A DNA stretch of 64,000 bases from an uncultured Coriobacteriaceae bacterium (lineage in GTDB: Bacteria > Actinomycetota > Coriobacteriia > Coriobacteriales > Coriobacteriaceae): positions 25,504-89,503 of the forward strand of contig CALUFC010000008.1 in assembly GCA_944319885.1 (NCBI GenBank), written 5' to 3'. This document shows positions 34,563 through 42,724 of the stretch, in pieces. Position 1 is the stretch's first letter, and the number at the start of each line of letters is the position of its first letter. Below the pieces are notes generated by a model. That model had not been told where the DNA came from, searched no databases, and saw only the letters and a program-made list of their open reading frames with translations. Both the position numbers and the translations under genes were made by a program.

Positions 34563-35693
34563 TCAGGCGAAGACGATCAGGTTGTCGCGATGAACGGCGG
34601 GCTTTCCCGCCAGCTCCTGAAGCAGGCGGTTCGCGGCGATCTCGTCTTGATGGCGACCGGCGGCGAGCACCAGCTCGTCGGACCCCGCCTCGGCAATGCC
34701 ACGCGCGATCACCAGACCGCCCTCATCGCAGATATCGAGGATATCGCCCCGCGAAAAATCGCCCTCAACTGCGTTGATGCCCACGGGCAGCAGCGATGAT
34801 CCCCGCTCAACCACGGCGCGCGCAGCGCCTGCGTCCACCACGACGCGGCCATGCGCGGCGTCGCCCAGCGCGATCCAGAGCTTGCGCGGCGCGATCTCGA
34901 GACGATCTGCGGGCGGTGCGAAGAGGGTCCCCACCGCCTCGCCGGCGGCCAGTCGCACGAGCGGACGTTCCACGGTGCCGGAACAGATCACGCTCGCGAT
35001 GCCAGCTGTCATGAGGATGCGGCTCGCGCGAATCTTGGTGATCATGCCGCCCGTGCCCACCGACGTCGACGAATCGCCCGCCGACGCGATGATGCCGGCA
35101 TCGATCTTGTCGACGCGCGGAATAAACCGCGCTTCGGGATCCTCGTGCGGGTTGGCGGTATAAAGCCCGTCGATATCGGAGAGCGTCACGCAAAGATCGG
35201 CTGAGACCAGGCAGGCGACGAGCGCCGCCAGCGTGTCGTTGTCACCGAAGCGGATCTCGTCGACCACCACGGTATCGTTCTCGTTCACCACCGGCACCAC
35301 GCCGAGCTCGACCAAGCGCGTAAGAGCATCACGCGCATGCAGGTAGCTCGAGCGCTGCGCGGTATCGCTGCGTGTGAGCAGCACGAGCGAGGTGAGCAGC
35401 CCGCGCGCGCGAAACTCCTCGTCGTAGGCGGCAGACAGGATGCACTGCCCCACCGAAGCGCACGCTTGCAGACTCGGCATATCACCCGCAGGCTTCGCGG
35501 AAAAGCCGAGCACGGGAAACCCGCACGCAATCGCACCCGAGCTCACCACCACAAGCCGCCATCCCATCTCGGCAAGATCGGCCGCCTGCCGAGCAAGGTC
35601 GGCGATAAACGCACGATCGAGCGCGCCCGCGGCGTCAACGAGCGTCGACGAGCCGATCTTCACCACCATGGTCTTGGGCTGGCACGGGGTCAT
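34563..35693 (-). CDS. proB: Glutamate 5-kinase with C-terminal PUA domain
   Basis: The 376-residue protein starts KTMVVKIGSSTLVDAAGALD after the N-terminus, has VVVSSGAIACGF, VVPVVNENDTVVVDEIRFGD, NDTLAALVACLVSADLCVTL and DIDGLYTANPHEDPEA, the amino acid kinase fold. The last ~80 residues resemble a PUA domain. It phosphorylates glutamate, the first and proline-inhibited step of proline synthesis. AGGAG before the ATG at 35693 sets the start. It lies downstream of pncB (98 bases). Confidence 0.95.
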   Translation of the reverse strand: MTPCQPKTMVVKIGSSTLVDAAGALDRAFIADLARQAADLAEMGWRLVVVSSGAIACGFPVLGFSAKPAGDMPSLQACASVGQCILSAAYDEEFRARGLLTSLVLLTRSDTAQRSSYLHARDALTRLVELGVVPVVNENDTVVVDEIRFGDNDTLAALVACLVSADLCVTLSDIDGLYTANPHEDPEARFIPRVDKIDAGIIASAGDSSTSVGTGGMITKIRASRILMTAGIASVICSGTVERPLVRLAAGEAVGTLFAPPADRLEIAPRKLWIALGDAAHGRVVVDAGAARAVVERGSSLLPVGINAVEGDFSRGDILDICDEGGLVIARGIAEAGSDELVLAAGRHQDEIAANRLLQELAGKPAVHRDNLIVFA

Positions 35694-35791
35694 GAAATCT
35701 CCTGTGGGTCGTATCGCCAAGGGCGCAGCTCGCAGACACGCCGCCGTCATGGCCGCTGCAAGCCAGCTGCACCGTCATCTTGTAAGAAGCG

Positions 35792-37306
35792 CTATTTGGG
35801 CGCCTTCCAGGGCAGCGCGGAGGCCGTCGCCGCCATGCGCTCGCGCACAAGCTCGTCGCGCACGCGCGCCAAACCGGACTCCATGCCCACCACGTAGGTC
35901 TGCGGGTAGAGGAAGCGCTTGTACTCATCGTCGAGCGCCGCGAGCGCCGCCGAGCACCGGGCACGCGCCGTCTCGAGCGTCTCACGCGGACCCACGGCGC
36001 GGCCGTCGCGCACCATCGGCACGAGCAGCTCGCGCGAGGGCATGCCGGTGACGTTCGCCACGAGCGCCGCATCGTTGACCGCGACGAGCGTGTTGCCGCG
36101 CGCCGCGCCCTCGCCCTCGACAAGCGCCTCGTCGTAGATCATGTCGCACATGGGACGGCCCGCCTCATCCATGTAGCGGCGCACCTGCTGTACACCGGGG
36201 ATGGTGCGCTTGTAGGGCTGCTCGGAGAGCTTCACCACGGGCGTCCACGCGCGATCGCCAGGATCGCGACGAGCGGCGAGCTTGTACACGCCGCCGAGCG
36301 CCGGCTGATCGTAGCAGGTCGCGAGCTTGGTGCCCACACCAAATGAGTCGATTGGCGCACCCTGGTCCAACAGCGATTGGATGGTGTACTCGTCGAGATC
36401 GTTGGAGACCGAGATCTTGACGTAGCCGAGCCCCTCCTCGTCGAAACGGCCGCGCACGTAGCGGGAGAGCTTCGCAAGGTCGCCGGAGTCGATGCGGATG
36501 GCCGCCAGCCGCTCGCCGCGCTCCTCCATCTCGCGCGCCACGATGATGGCATTCTCCACGCCGTCGCGCACATCGTAGGTATCGATGAGCAGCGTGCAGT
36601 TATTGGGCATGGAGCGCGCGAAGGCGCGGAACGCCTCGAGCTCGGAATCGAAGCTCATGACCCAGCTGTGCGCATGCGTGCCGAAAACGGGGATGCCGTA
36701 CTTGCGACCCGCGAGCACGTTCGAGGTGGACGAGCAACCCGCCACGTAGCTCGCGCGTGCCACCGCCATGCCGCCATCGGGGCCCTGTGCGCGGCGCAGG
36801 CCGAACTCCGCCACGGGACGCCCCTTGGCAGCCTGGACCACGCGCGCGGTCTTGGTGGCGACGAGCGTCTGGAAGCCCACGGTGTTGAGCAGCGCCGTCT
36901 CGAGCATCTGGCACTCGAGCGCAGGCCCCACCACGCGCACCATGGGCTCACGCGGAAAGACGAGCTCGCCCTCGGGCACAGCGTCGATATCGACGTGCAT
37001 GCGGAAATCGCGCAGGTACTCGAGAAACGCGGGCTTGAACAACGCACCGCCGGCAGGCGCCTCGAGCGAGGCGAGGTAGTCGATATCCTCGGGTGTGAAA
37101 CGCAGGTTCTCAACGAGATCGGGAAGCTCGGCGGAGCCGCACATCACGGCATAGGCGCTTTCGAAGGGGTGATCGCGGTAGAACGCGCAGAAGCAATCCT
37201 CTTCCTCGAGCTTGCCGCTCTCCCACAGCCCCTGAGCCATGGTGAGCTCGTAGAGGTCGGTGAGCAGCGATACGTCGGTGGGACGCGTGGGGTCTGTCAG
37301 AGCCAT
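35792..37306 (-). CDS. pncB: Nicotinate phosphoribosyltransferase
   Basis: The 504-residue protein has DLYELTMAQGLWESG near the start, EFGLRRAQGPDGGMAVARAS, GTHAHSWVMSFDSELEAFRA, LLIDTYDVRDGVENAI, RIDSGDLAKLSRYVRG and GVGTKLATCYDQPALGGVYK. These are the phosphoribosyltransferase and nicotinate-binding landmarks of PncB. It makes nicotinate mononucleotide from nicotinate, PRPP and ATP in the NAD salvage route. GGAAGGAAG supports the ATG at 37306. Confidence 0.96.
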   Translation of the reverse strand: MALTDPTRPTDVSLLTDLYELTMAQGLWESGKLEEEDCFCAFYRDHPFESAYAVMCGSAELPDLVENLRFTPEDIDYLASLEAPAGGALFKPAFLEYLRDFRMHVDIDAVPEGELVFPREPMVRVVGPALECQMLETALLNTVGFQTLVATKTARVVQAAKGRPVAEFGLRRAQGPDGGMAVARASYVAGCSSTSNVLAGRKYGIPVFGTHAHSWVMSFDSELEAFRAFARSMPNNCTLLIDTYDVRDGVENAIIVAREMEERGERLAAIRIDSGDLAKLSRYVRGRFDEEGLGYVKISVSNDLDEYTIQSLLDQGAPIDSFGVGTKLATCYDQPALGGVYKLAARRDPGDRAWTPVVKLSEQPYKRTIPGVQQVRRYMDEAGRPMCDMIYDEALVEGEGAARGNTLVAVNDAALVANVTGMPSRELLVPMVRDGRAVGPRETLETARARCSAALAALDDEYKRFLYPQTYVVGMESGLARVRDELVRERMAATASALPWKAPK

Positions 37307-37399
37307 GGGAACTTCCTTCCGTGAATGCTGCGTCTGACTGCCCGAAGGCGGAGAGACCTGGTTGCGCCGCAGATGCGGGCGGCGCGCCGCACAGATGCG

Positions 37400-37786
37400 C
37401 TAGCCGATCACGCCCGCGTTGCTGAGCGCCACATACACCGCAAGGCATACCGCGCATAGCAGGCAGATGCCGATGACGATTTTCTGAGCAGGCGGCATCG
37501 TGGGGATGCCGTCGTCATCCTCGTCGCTCGAGAGCACCATGCGCTGGCCAAACGTGCGCTCTTCGGGCGATGCGGGCACCACCGGCGGCTCGTCCGCGAC
37601 ACGGGGTGCGCGCCGCTGCGGTGCGCTCGCTGGCTGGGCCGACACGTGTGCAGGCGCAGACGCCTCCGTGCGCTCGGCGCGAAGCTCTTCCAGCTCGGCG
37701 CGTTCACGGCGCGCCTTCTCGGCACGCAGCGCCTCGAGCTCGGCACGCTCCTCGTCGGTGAGCGGCGTAGTGTCTGACTGAGACAT
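37400..37786 (-). CDS. Small C-terminally anchored membrane protein, function unknown
   Basis: The 128-residue protein starts MSQSDTTPLTDEERAELEAL and has an N-terminal charged, coiled-coil-like Glu/Arg/Ala stretch (residues 10-45), a Pro/Ala-rich linker, then one hydrophobic helix IVIGICLLCAVCLAVYVAL near the end. It is a tail-anchored layout with the N-terminus in the cytoplasm. It is not a recognised family. It lies between the rSAM fusion and pncB on the same strand. ATG at 37786; a purine-rich AAAGGAC lies upstream. Confidence 0.75.
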   Translation of the reverse strand: MSQSDTTPLTDEERAELEALRAEKARRERAELEELRAERTEASAPAHVSAQPASAPQRRAPRVADEPPVVPASPEERTFGQRMVLSSDEDDDGIPTMPPAQKIVIGICLLCAVCLAVYVALSNAGVIG

Positions 37787-37963
37787 CGGATTGCCGTCCT
37801 TTCGTACGCGGCGCAACGTCCGGGACCGCTTGACCTTCCAGCCCGCGCAAGTAGGAAACAGTTAGCGTATAAGTATACCCGTTGCCCACCCGAGCGCTTC
37901 GGGCGCGGCATAAATGTTTACGGACACGCGCGCCGGAGCGCACAACCACTCGGCCCGTTCGGT

Positions 37964-39598
37964 CTACACGGTGCGAGCGTCTGCGCGCACCAGCACGCCC
38001 GTGGTATCGAACGGCGGCGTGAAGCTCTCGTCCACCGCGCCGCCCTCCTGCCAGAATAGCTGCGTGAACCCCAGATCGTCGGCATGATCGAGCACGCGCT
38101 CGTACTCATCGTCGCGCACCGCACGCGAAAGCTCGCCGCCCGCGGCGCGCATCGCCGCGTTCGGCGTGTATTGGTTCATGACCGAGATGGGGATATCGCC
38201 CGCGGTCTCCCAGATGGCATCGAGCACGCGACAGGAGTCGTCCGCGTGGCCCGGCAGCACCAGATGCCGCACGATGATGCCGCGCGTCCACGTGCCGTCA
38301 ACGCGCGCGGCGATGCCGCCGCGACGCTCGACGCTCGCCACCATCTCGGCGAGCGCAGCGCGGGCAACCGCGGGATAGTTGGCAACGTGGCTCAAGCGCT
38401 GACCGAACGCGGCGTCGGCGTACTTGAAGTCCGTGAGCCAGATATCAACGAGATCGCCCAGCTCGCGCACCGCCTCGACCCGCTCATAGCCGCTTGTGTT
38501 GTAGACGATGGGGATGGCGAGGCCGCGGCGGCGCGCGGCGGCGAGCGCCTCGGGCAGCAGGTGGGCGAAGTGCGCCGCCGTTACCAGATTGATGTTGAGC
38601 GCGCCTTGATCTTGCAGCTCGAGCATGATCTCTACGAGGCGCTCTGGCGTAACCTCGATGCCGAAATTCCCGGTCGAGATCTCATGATTCTGGCAGTAGA
38701 CGCATTTGAGCGAGCATCCGCTGAAAAACACCGTGCCCGAGCCCGCCGCGCCGGAGATGGGCGGTTCCTCCCAGAAGTGCAGCGCCGCGCGCGCCAAACG
38801 GAGCGTTCCCGCCGCACCGCAGATGCCGCACTCCCCCGCCAGACGGTTGACGCCGCAGCACCGGGGACACAGCGTGCACGATCCCAGCGATGCGGGATCG
38901 AGCAGCCGGGAAGGGGCATCTGCCGCCGGCCCCGCCGAGGCGCCCGCATCGGGCTGCGAGGCAGCCGGTTCGTCGAGACGCAGGTCGAGCTCCATGAGAT
39001 GCGAGGGATGCCTGAGACCGCCGCCCACGCGGATATCGAGCACCCCCAGATCGACAAATCCGCATGAGCGGTAGAGCTCGACGGCGGGCTCGTTGTTGTC
39101 AAAGGCATCCAAGCGGAGCGCCCGCGCCCCGCGGCGACGTGCCTCTGCCGCCGCGGCCGCCACGAGCACCTTGCCCACGCCGCGTCCCCGCGCGCCCGGC
39201 GCGACGCAGAGCAGATGCAGCACCGCGACTTCCCCGGGCGCACACGGCACCTGCCAGGGAATGGCATCGTAATCGGCGCCCTGTTCTGCATCGAGGATGA
39301 AGGCCCCGATCGCCGACAGGCCGTCATCGAGCATGAAGAGGTTTCCCGCGCGCAGGGCGCCGACAAGCGCCTCTTTGCTGGGATGGTATTCCATATCCCA
39401 CCAGATATCGCACGGCGTGCCGCGCATCGCCGCGACCGCCGCGCGGTAGAGCGCTTCGATCGCAGGCAGGCATTCGAGCCCGGCCGCATGGACATCGCGC
39501 GCGCTGAAACCGTGCGGCGCAGATGCGGAGCGCGAGAGACGATGCGCATCCCGCCTCATCTCCGCCCCATCGTGACCATGCTCACCGAAGATCCCCAT
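37964..39598 (-). CDS. GNAT acetyltransferase fused to a PflA-like radical SAM protein
   Basis: The 544-residue protein has two parts. Residues ~20-205 form a GNAT domain, with CVAPGARGRGVGKVLVAAAA (acetyl-CoA loop) and FDNNEPAVELYRSCGFVDLG. Residues ~255-540 form a radical SAM enzyme with LCPRCCGVNRLAGECGICGA, the cluster motif CSLKCVYC in FFSGCSLKCVYCQNHEIST and a downstream LVDIWLTDFKYAD. The rSAM half resembles PflA/AmmeMemoRadiSam-like proteins without known target. GGAGG before the ATG at 39598 excludes an upstream frame that runs through tRNA-Ala. The acetyltransferase target is unknown; fusion suggests linked steps on one substrate. Confidence 0.85.
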   Translation of the reverse strand: MGIFGEHGHDGAEMRRDAHRLSRSASAPHGFSARDVHAAGLECLPAIEALYRAAVAAMRGTPCDIWWDMEYHPSKEALVGALRAGNLFMLDDGLSAIGAFILDAEQGADYDAIPWQVPCAPGEVAVLHLLCVAPGARGRGVGKVLVAAAAAEARRRGARALRLDAFDNNEPAVELYRSCGFVDLGVLDIRVGGGLRHPSHLMELDLRLDEPAASQPDAGASAGPAADAPSRLLDPASLGSCTLCPRCCGVNRLAGECGICGAAGTLRLARAALHFWEEPPISGAAGSGTVFFSGCSLKCVYCQNHEISTGNFGIEVTPERLVEIMLELQDQGALNINLVTAAHFAHLLPEALAAARRRGLAIPIVYNTSGYERVEAVRELGDLVDIWLTDFKYADAAFGQRLSHVANYPAVARAALAEMVASVERRGGIAARVDGTWTRGIIVRHLVLPGHADDSCRVLDAIWETAGDIPISVMNQYTPNAAMRAAGGELSRAVRDDEYERVLDHADDLGFTQLFWQEGGAVDESFTPPFDTTGVLVRADARTV

Positions 39599-39626
39599 GC
39601 CGCCTCCGCATGCCGTGTTCGCCGCG

Positions 39627-39659
39627 AAAAACAAACGGGCCCCGACGAAGCGGGGCCCG
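39627..39659 (-). terminator. Terminator of tRNA-Ala
   Basis: On the minus strand CGGGCCCCG, loop CTTCGT, CGGGGCCCG, then TTTGTTTTT. It lies 13 bases past the tRNA. Confidence 0.92.
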
Positions 39660-39671
39660 AAACGATGCTTG

Positions 39672-39747
39672 TGGTGGAGACGAAGGGAATCGAACCCTCG
39701 GCCTCTGCCATGCGACGGCAGCGCTCTCCCAGCTGAGCTACGTCCCC
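39672..39747 (-). tRNA. tRNA-Ala (anticodon CGC)
   Basis: Cloverleaf with acceptor GGGGACG/CGTCTCC, D arm AGCTCAGCTGGGAGAGC, anticodon stem CTGCC/GGCAG and loop GTCGCAT (anticodon CGC), T arm GGTTCGATTCCC and encoded CCA. Confidence 0.96.
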
Positions 39748-39759
39748 AAGCAGAAGTTA

Positions 39760-39787
39760 ATTCTAGCAACCAAAACCGCGCTGTCAA
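39760..39787 (-). promoter_or_regulatory. Promoter of tRNA-Ala
   Basis: A consensus-like TTGACA (39782-39787), 16 bases, TAGAAT (39760-39765), immediately upstream of tRNA-Ala. It is one of the best promoters in the window. Confidence 0.85.
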
Positions 39788-39869
39788 CGGTTAATTCCAG
39801 ATTGACGCCTCGAGCGACCACAACGCAACCTCGAAGGACGTCATACCCGCCAGCACACCGCCTGTCGCA

Positions 39870-40136
39870 TCAGATGAGCGTGTTCATGAAGTGTGCAAAG
39901 AGCTCCGCATCGTCGGCCTTCTTGAAGACGATGTCAACATAGTTCCATCCCCTGCCAAAGCGGACGCGTACCTCCTTGGGCTTGCGCCGTTCCATGGACA
40001 TGACGCGGTTGAGGTAGTACTCATGGGTGCTGGTTACCTTACCCCAACCGTTCACGAACTCGATCCTGAAGCGGTTCTCGAAGAGCGTGACGCGATAATG
40101 CTTCGCATCAGCCTGATAGACGATCTCGTCGTTCAT
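39870..40136 (-). CDS. Small protein of unknown function in the hicAB operon
   Basis: The 88-residue protein starts MNDEIVYQADAKHYRVTLFE and reads as alternating beta-like segments with a basic patch KPKEVRVRFGRG. It follows hicB by 9 bases, so it is the third gene of the operon. I do not recognise a family. It could be an accessory to the toxin-antitoxin pair or an unrelated passenger. The ATG at 40136 has only a weak AGG upstream, and coupling to hicB is likely. Confidence 0.7.
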   Translation of the reverse strand: MNDEIVYQADAKHYRVTLFENRFRIEFVNGWGKVTSTHEYYLNRVMSMERRKPKEVRVRFGRGWNYVDIVFKKADDAELFAHFMNTLI

Positions 40137-40145
40137 GAACCTGGC

Positions 40146-40595
40146 CTATGCCGTCACGGCAGTCTTGCGTGGACGCCCGGACTTCGGGGTGTCGGCCAAA
40201 CGCGCGTTCACGCTGTCGAGCGTGATGTACGTCCTGCGTCCCTTACGGTACCCATTGAGCACGCCAGAATCGAGCATATGAGTCACGCGGCCCGCACTCA
40301 CGCCGAGCAGACGAGAAGCCTCGGCAGCCGACACCACCTCGCCGTCGACGATATAGCTCTCGTCTACCTCGAAATAGACGAACATAGCGTTATCGGTGAT
40401 CGTCGGCTTCGGAACCGGATCGCCGTGTTTCAAAAGCGAGGCAACGTAGGTCTTGGCGGCGTCGGCCGCCATGATAATCGCCTCCTCCTCCGTGTCACCG
40501 AAGGTATAGCAGCCGGGCAGGTCGGGTACCTCGGCGCTGTACCCGATTCCGTCCTCTTCGGAAGTCAAAACGACCCTATAGATGTATTTGCCCAT
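40146..40595 (-). CDS. hicB: HicB-type antitoxin with MerR-like HTH C-terminus
   Basis: The 149-residue protein has the HicB fold at the N-terminus (YRVVLTSEEDGIGYSAEVPD, LPGCYTFGDTEEEAIIMAAD). The C-terminal VVSAAEASRLLGVSAGRVTH, MLDSGVLNGYRKGRRTYI resembles an excisionase/MerR helix-turn-helix rather than the usual RHH or HTH_3. HicB binds and blocks HicA and represses the operon. It follows hicA by 29 bases. Confidence 0.88.
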   Translation of the reverse strand: MGKYIYRVVLTSEEDGIGYSAEVPDLPGCYTFGDTEEEAIIMAADAAKTYVASLLKHGDPVPKPTITDNAMFVYFEVDESYIVDGEVVSAAEASRLLGVSAGRVTHMLDSGVLNGYRKGRRTYITLDSVNARLADTPKSGRPRKTAVTA

Positions 40596-40624
40596 ATGTT
40601 GCGACGCCCCTTTCAAGAGCCGGC

Positions 40625-40813
40625 TTATCTCCAGCCCGCCCCTTTCGCAATGTTTCGGTACGTTCCGATGGGTATCTCGCGCCTCGCCGTCGGCACGGTC
40701 ACCATGCGTCCGTCTTTCCTGGCGACGATGTGGCTGCCCTTACCGCTCTCAAGCTCCCATCCCTCCTTGCGCAGCCGTTTGAGGACAACGCGAACCTCTT
40801 GCTCGGTGGGCAT
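40625..40813 (-). CDS. hicA: HicA-type mRNA interferase toxin
   Basis: The 62-residue protein has the double-stranded-RNA-binding-like HicA fold: VLKRLRKEGWELESGKGSHI with catalytic His in GSH, then VPTARREIPIGTYRNIAKGA, typical of the family. Free HicA degrades mRNA and stops growth. Length and motifs look complete, so unlike brnTA the pair is probably functional. GGAGGG lies 7 bases before the ATG at 40813. Confidence 0.9.
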   Translation of the reverse strand: MPTEQEVRVVLKRLRKEGWELESGKGSHIVARKDGRMVTVPTARREIPIGTYRNIAKGAGWR

Positions 40814-40837
40814 CCAGCCTCCCTCCGCTTAATAATT

Positions 40838-40886
40838 ATAAACACTTGCTATTATATCAAGATAAAAACCATAAAGACTTGCTATT
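40838..40886 (-). promoter_or_regulatory. hicAB operator: two direct repeats
   Basis: ATAAACACTTGCTATT (40838-40853) and ATAAAGACTTGCTATT (40871-40886) are 16-bp repeats differing at one position and starting 33 bp apart (about three helical turns). A TATAAT-like sequence lies between them on the minus strand. This is a good candidate HicB operator over the promoter. Confidence 0.7.
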
Positions 40887-41418
40887 TTTAAGACGAAGCG
40901 GGAGCTGGCACTGCGTACAGGGCTTCTTGCTCTCTAGAAAACTCACCCTTGCAACCGATAAGACACCTGATGGGTAATATTAGGTAAAAATGAATTTATG
41001 CAAGCAAACTACCTGCGGAAATAATGACCGCTCCCCGCTTTGCCATAATGAACCCACCTCTGCAAGGTGGGCGCCCTCATCGCCTCTTCCAGCGTCCTTA
41101 ACAACGAAGGATACCTGTACTAGCGCGACTGTGTGGGCTCCCTAGAAAAACGCGACGGTTCACCCAGTTGCTCCGCGGGGAGCGGAACATCTTTATCATA
41201 TTGCACCCAATCGCCGTTACCAGTCTTGACTTATGGAAAATCCTCGGGGACGATGGATATGCACGCGCTCAAAACGCGCGTTTCTCCACATTACGCCTCT
41301 TACATCGAATCTGATATGACCGTGATGCTTCATGCATCCTGGGCGCTCGATGGCAATCTCGGGTATCATGGACGGGATTTGCACCCACGTACCCGAACAC
41401 GACGGCGGTATCCCTTTC
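40887..41418. other. 530-bp intergenic region between hicA and the WecA-like gene
   Basis: I see no convincing gene. A 7-bp perfect hairpin CCCACCT/AGGTGGG (41053-41059, 41065-41071) and another GCTCC/GGAGC (41170-41174, 41179-41183) are present. A ~40-bp stretch at 41000-41043 resembles the inside of the repeat at 19378 on the minus strand, perhaps a remnant. The right end holds the WecA leader. Confidence 0.35.
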
Positions 41419-42654
41419 ATGGAAACGTTCTTCCCCTATATCTGCATCGCGGCTGCCGCCTTCGTGACCACCTATATCTTGGTTCCCGGGGTAAAAAAGC
41501 TCGCCACGCGGCTCGACGCCGTCGACTACCCCTCCAAGCGCCGCATCAACACCGAACCCATCCCGCGCATGGGAGGCCTTGCCGTCTTTGGCGGGCTTGC
41601 CGTGGCGCTCGCCCTGCAGATCGCCGGCACCTGGTATTGGGGCTGGCCGTCGGCACTCATCCCGCACCCCAGCATGAGCGTCAACTACTACATGCTCGCG
41701 GCAGCGTTTCTCGTGATCGTCGCCACGGGCGCCATCGATGACGTCGTGTCGCTTCGCCCGCGCATCAAGCTCATCGGGCAGGTGCTCGCCGCGGCGCTCG
41801 CCGCCGCCGGCGGCCTCGTGATCGGAAGCATCGTCAATCCCTTCGTGCCGGGCGAGTACCTGAGCCTCGGCATCTTCGCCTACCCCATCACCGTCATTTA
41901 CCTCGTTGCCTACACGAACATCATCAACCTCATCGACGGCCTCGACGGTCTTGCCACCGGCATCTCCGCTATCGCCGCCGTCACCATGTTCAGCTTCGCG
42001 GTTCTGGCTGGACGCGGCGATGCTGCGGCGCTCTCGATCGCGCTCACCGGTGCATGCCTCGCGTTTCTGCGGTTCAACTTCCATCCAGCGAGCATCTTCC
42101 TCGGCGACTCGGGGTCGCTGCTGCTGGGCTTCACCCTGGGCAGCATCTCCTTGCTTTCGGTGAGCCGTACCGCGGCGCTCACTTCTCTGCTCATCCCGCT
42201 CATCGTCGCCGGCGTGCCCATCATCGACACGCTCTCGGCCATCGTGCGTCGCACGCGCGCGCACGTGAGCATCGGGCAAGCCGACACCGGTCATATCCAT
42301 CACCGCCTCATCCGCGAGGGCTTCGACCAGCGCCAAGCGGTGCTGCTCATCTATGCATGGTGCATCCTGCTCTCCCTCGGCGCGGCGACCATCAACCAGG
42401 TCGGCATCGAGCTGCGCATCGTGATCTTCGTGGTGCTGCTCATCTGCTCGGCGGCGTTTGCGATGCGCCTGCATCTCTTTGAGCCGGTGCTGCGCCACCA
42501 CTACAACCCCAAGACGCACCAAGATGAGATCGTGAGCCCCGGAGACCCGGGATTCCAAGAAGAGGTGCGCGCCGAGCAAGACCGACGCGAAGAACGTCTC
42601 GAGCGCCGCGAGGAGCTTATCGACGAGCACCTGAGGCACCATAAGAAGCAATAG
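41419..42654 (+). CDS. Undecaprenyl-phosphate sugar-1-phosphate transferase (WecA/TagO/RgpG type)
   Basis: The 411-residue membrane protein has about eleven helices and the polyprenyl-phosphate GT motifs: PRMGGLAVFGGLAVA, IDDVVSLRPRIKLIGQV with the metal-binding Asp pair, NIINLIDGLDGLATGIS, IFLGDSGSLLLGFTLG and TGHIHHRLI. It transfers GlcNAc-1-P or a similar sugar to undecaprenyl phosphate at the cytoplasmic face, the start of wall teichoic or capsular polymers. The C-terminus is an acidic-basic tail rich in Glu/Arg. The start has only a weak GGCGG upstream, so the first 28 residues could differ. Confidence 0.9.
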   Translation: METFFPYICIAAAAFVTTYILVPGVKKLATRLDAVDYPSKRRINTEPIPRMGGLAVFGGLAVALALQIAGTWYWGWPSALIPHPSMSVNYYMLAAAFLVIVATGAIDDVVSLRPRIKLIGQVLAAALAAAGGLVIGSIVNPFVPGEYLSLGIFAYPITVIYLVAYTNIINLIDGLDGLATGISAIAAVTMFSFAVLAGRGDAAALSIALTGACLAFLRFNFHPASIFLGDSGSLLLGFTLGSISLLSVSRTAALTSLLIPLIVAGVPIIDTLSAIVRRTRAHVSIGQADTGHIHHRLIREGFDQRQAVLLIYAWCILLSLGAATINQVGIELRIVIFVVLLICSAAFAMRLHLFEPVLRHHYNPKTHQDEIVSPGDPGFQEEVRAEQDRREERLERREELIDEHLRHHKKQ

Positions 42655-42724
42655 CGCGCCGCCGTCCCAAAGCAGGCGGCACATCCCTGAACGACCCAGC
42701 GAGATGCAACCGAGAGGATTTGAC

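Noticed and set aside
39600..39787. N-terminal extension of the GNAT-rSAM frame
   Set aside because: It runs through the tRNA-Ala gene and its terminator; a GGAGG-supported ATG lies at 39598.
40952..41080. Possible fourth copy of the inverted-repeat element
   Set aside because: About 40 bp resemble the inside of copy 2 but neither end has the 19-bp repeat.
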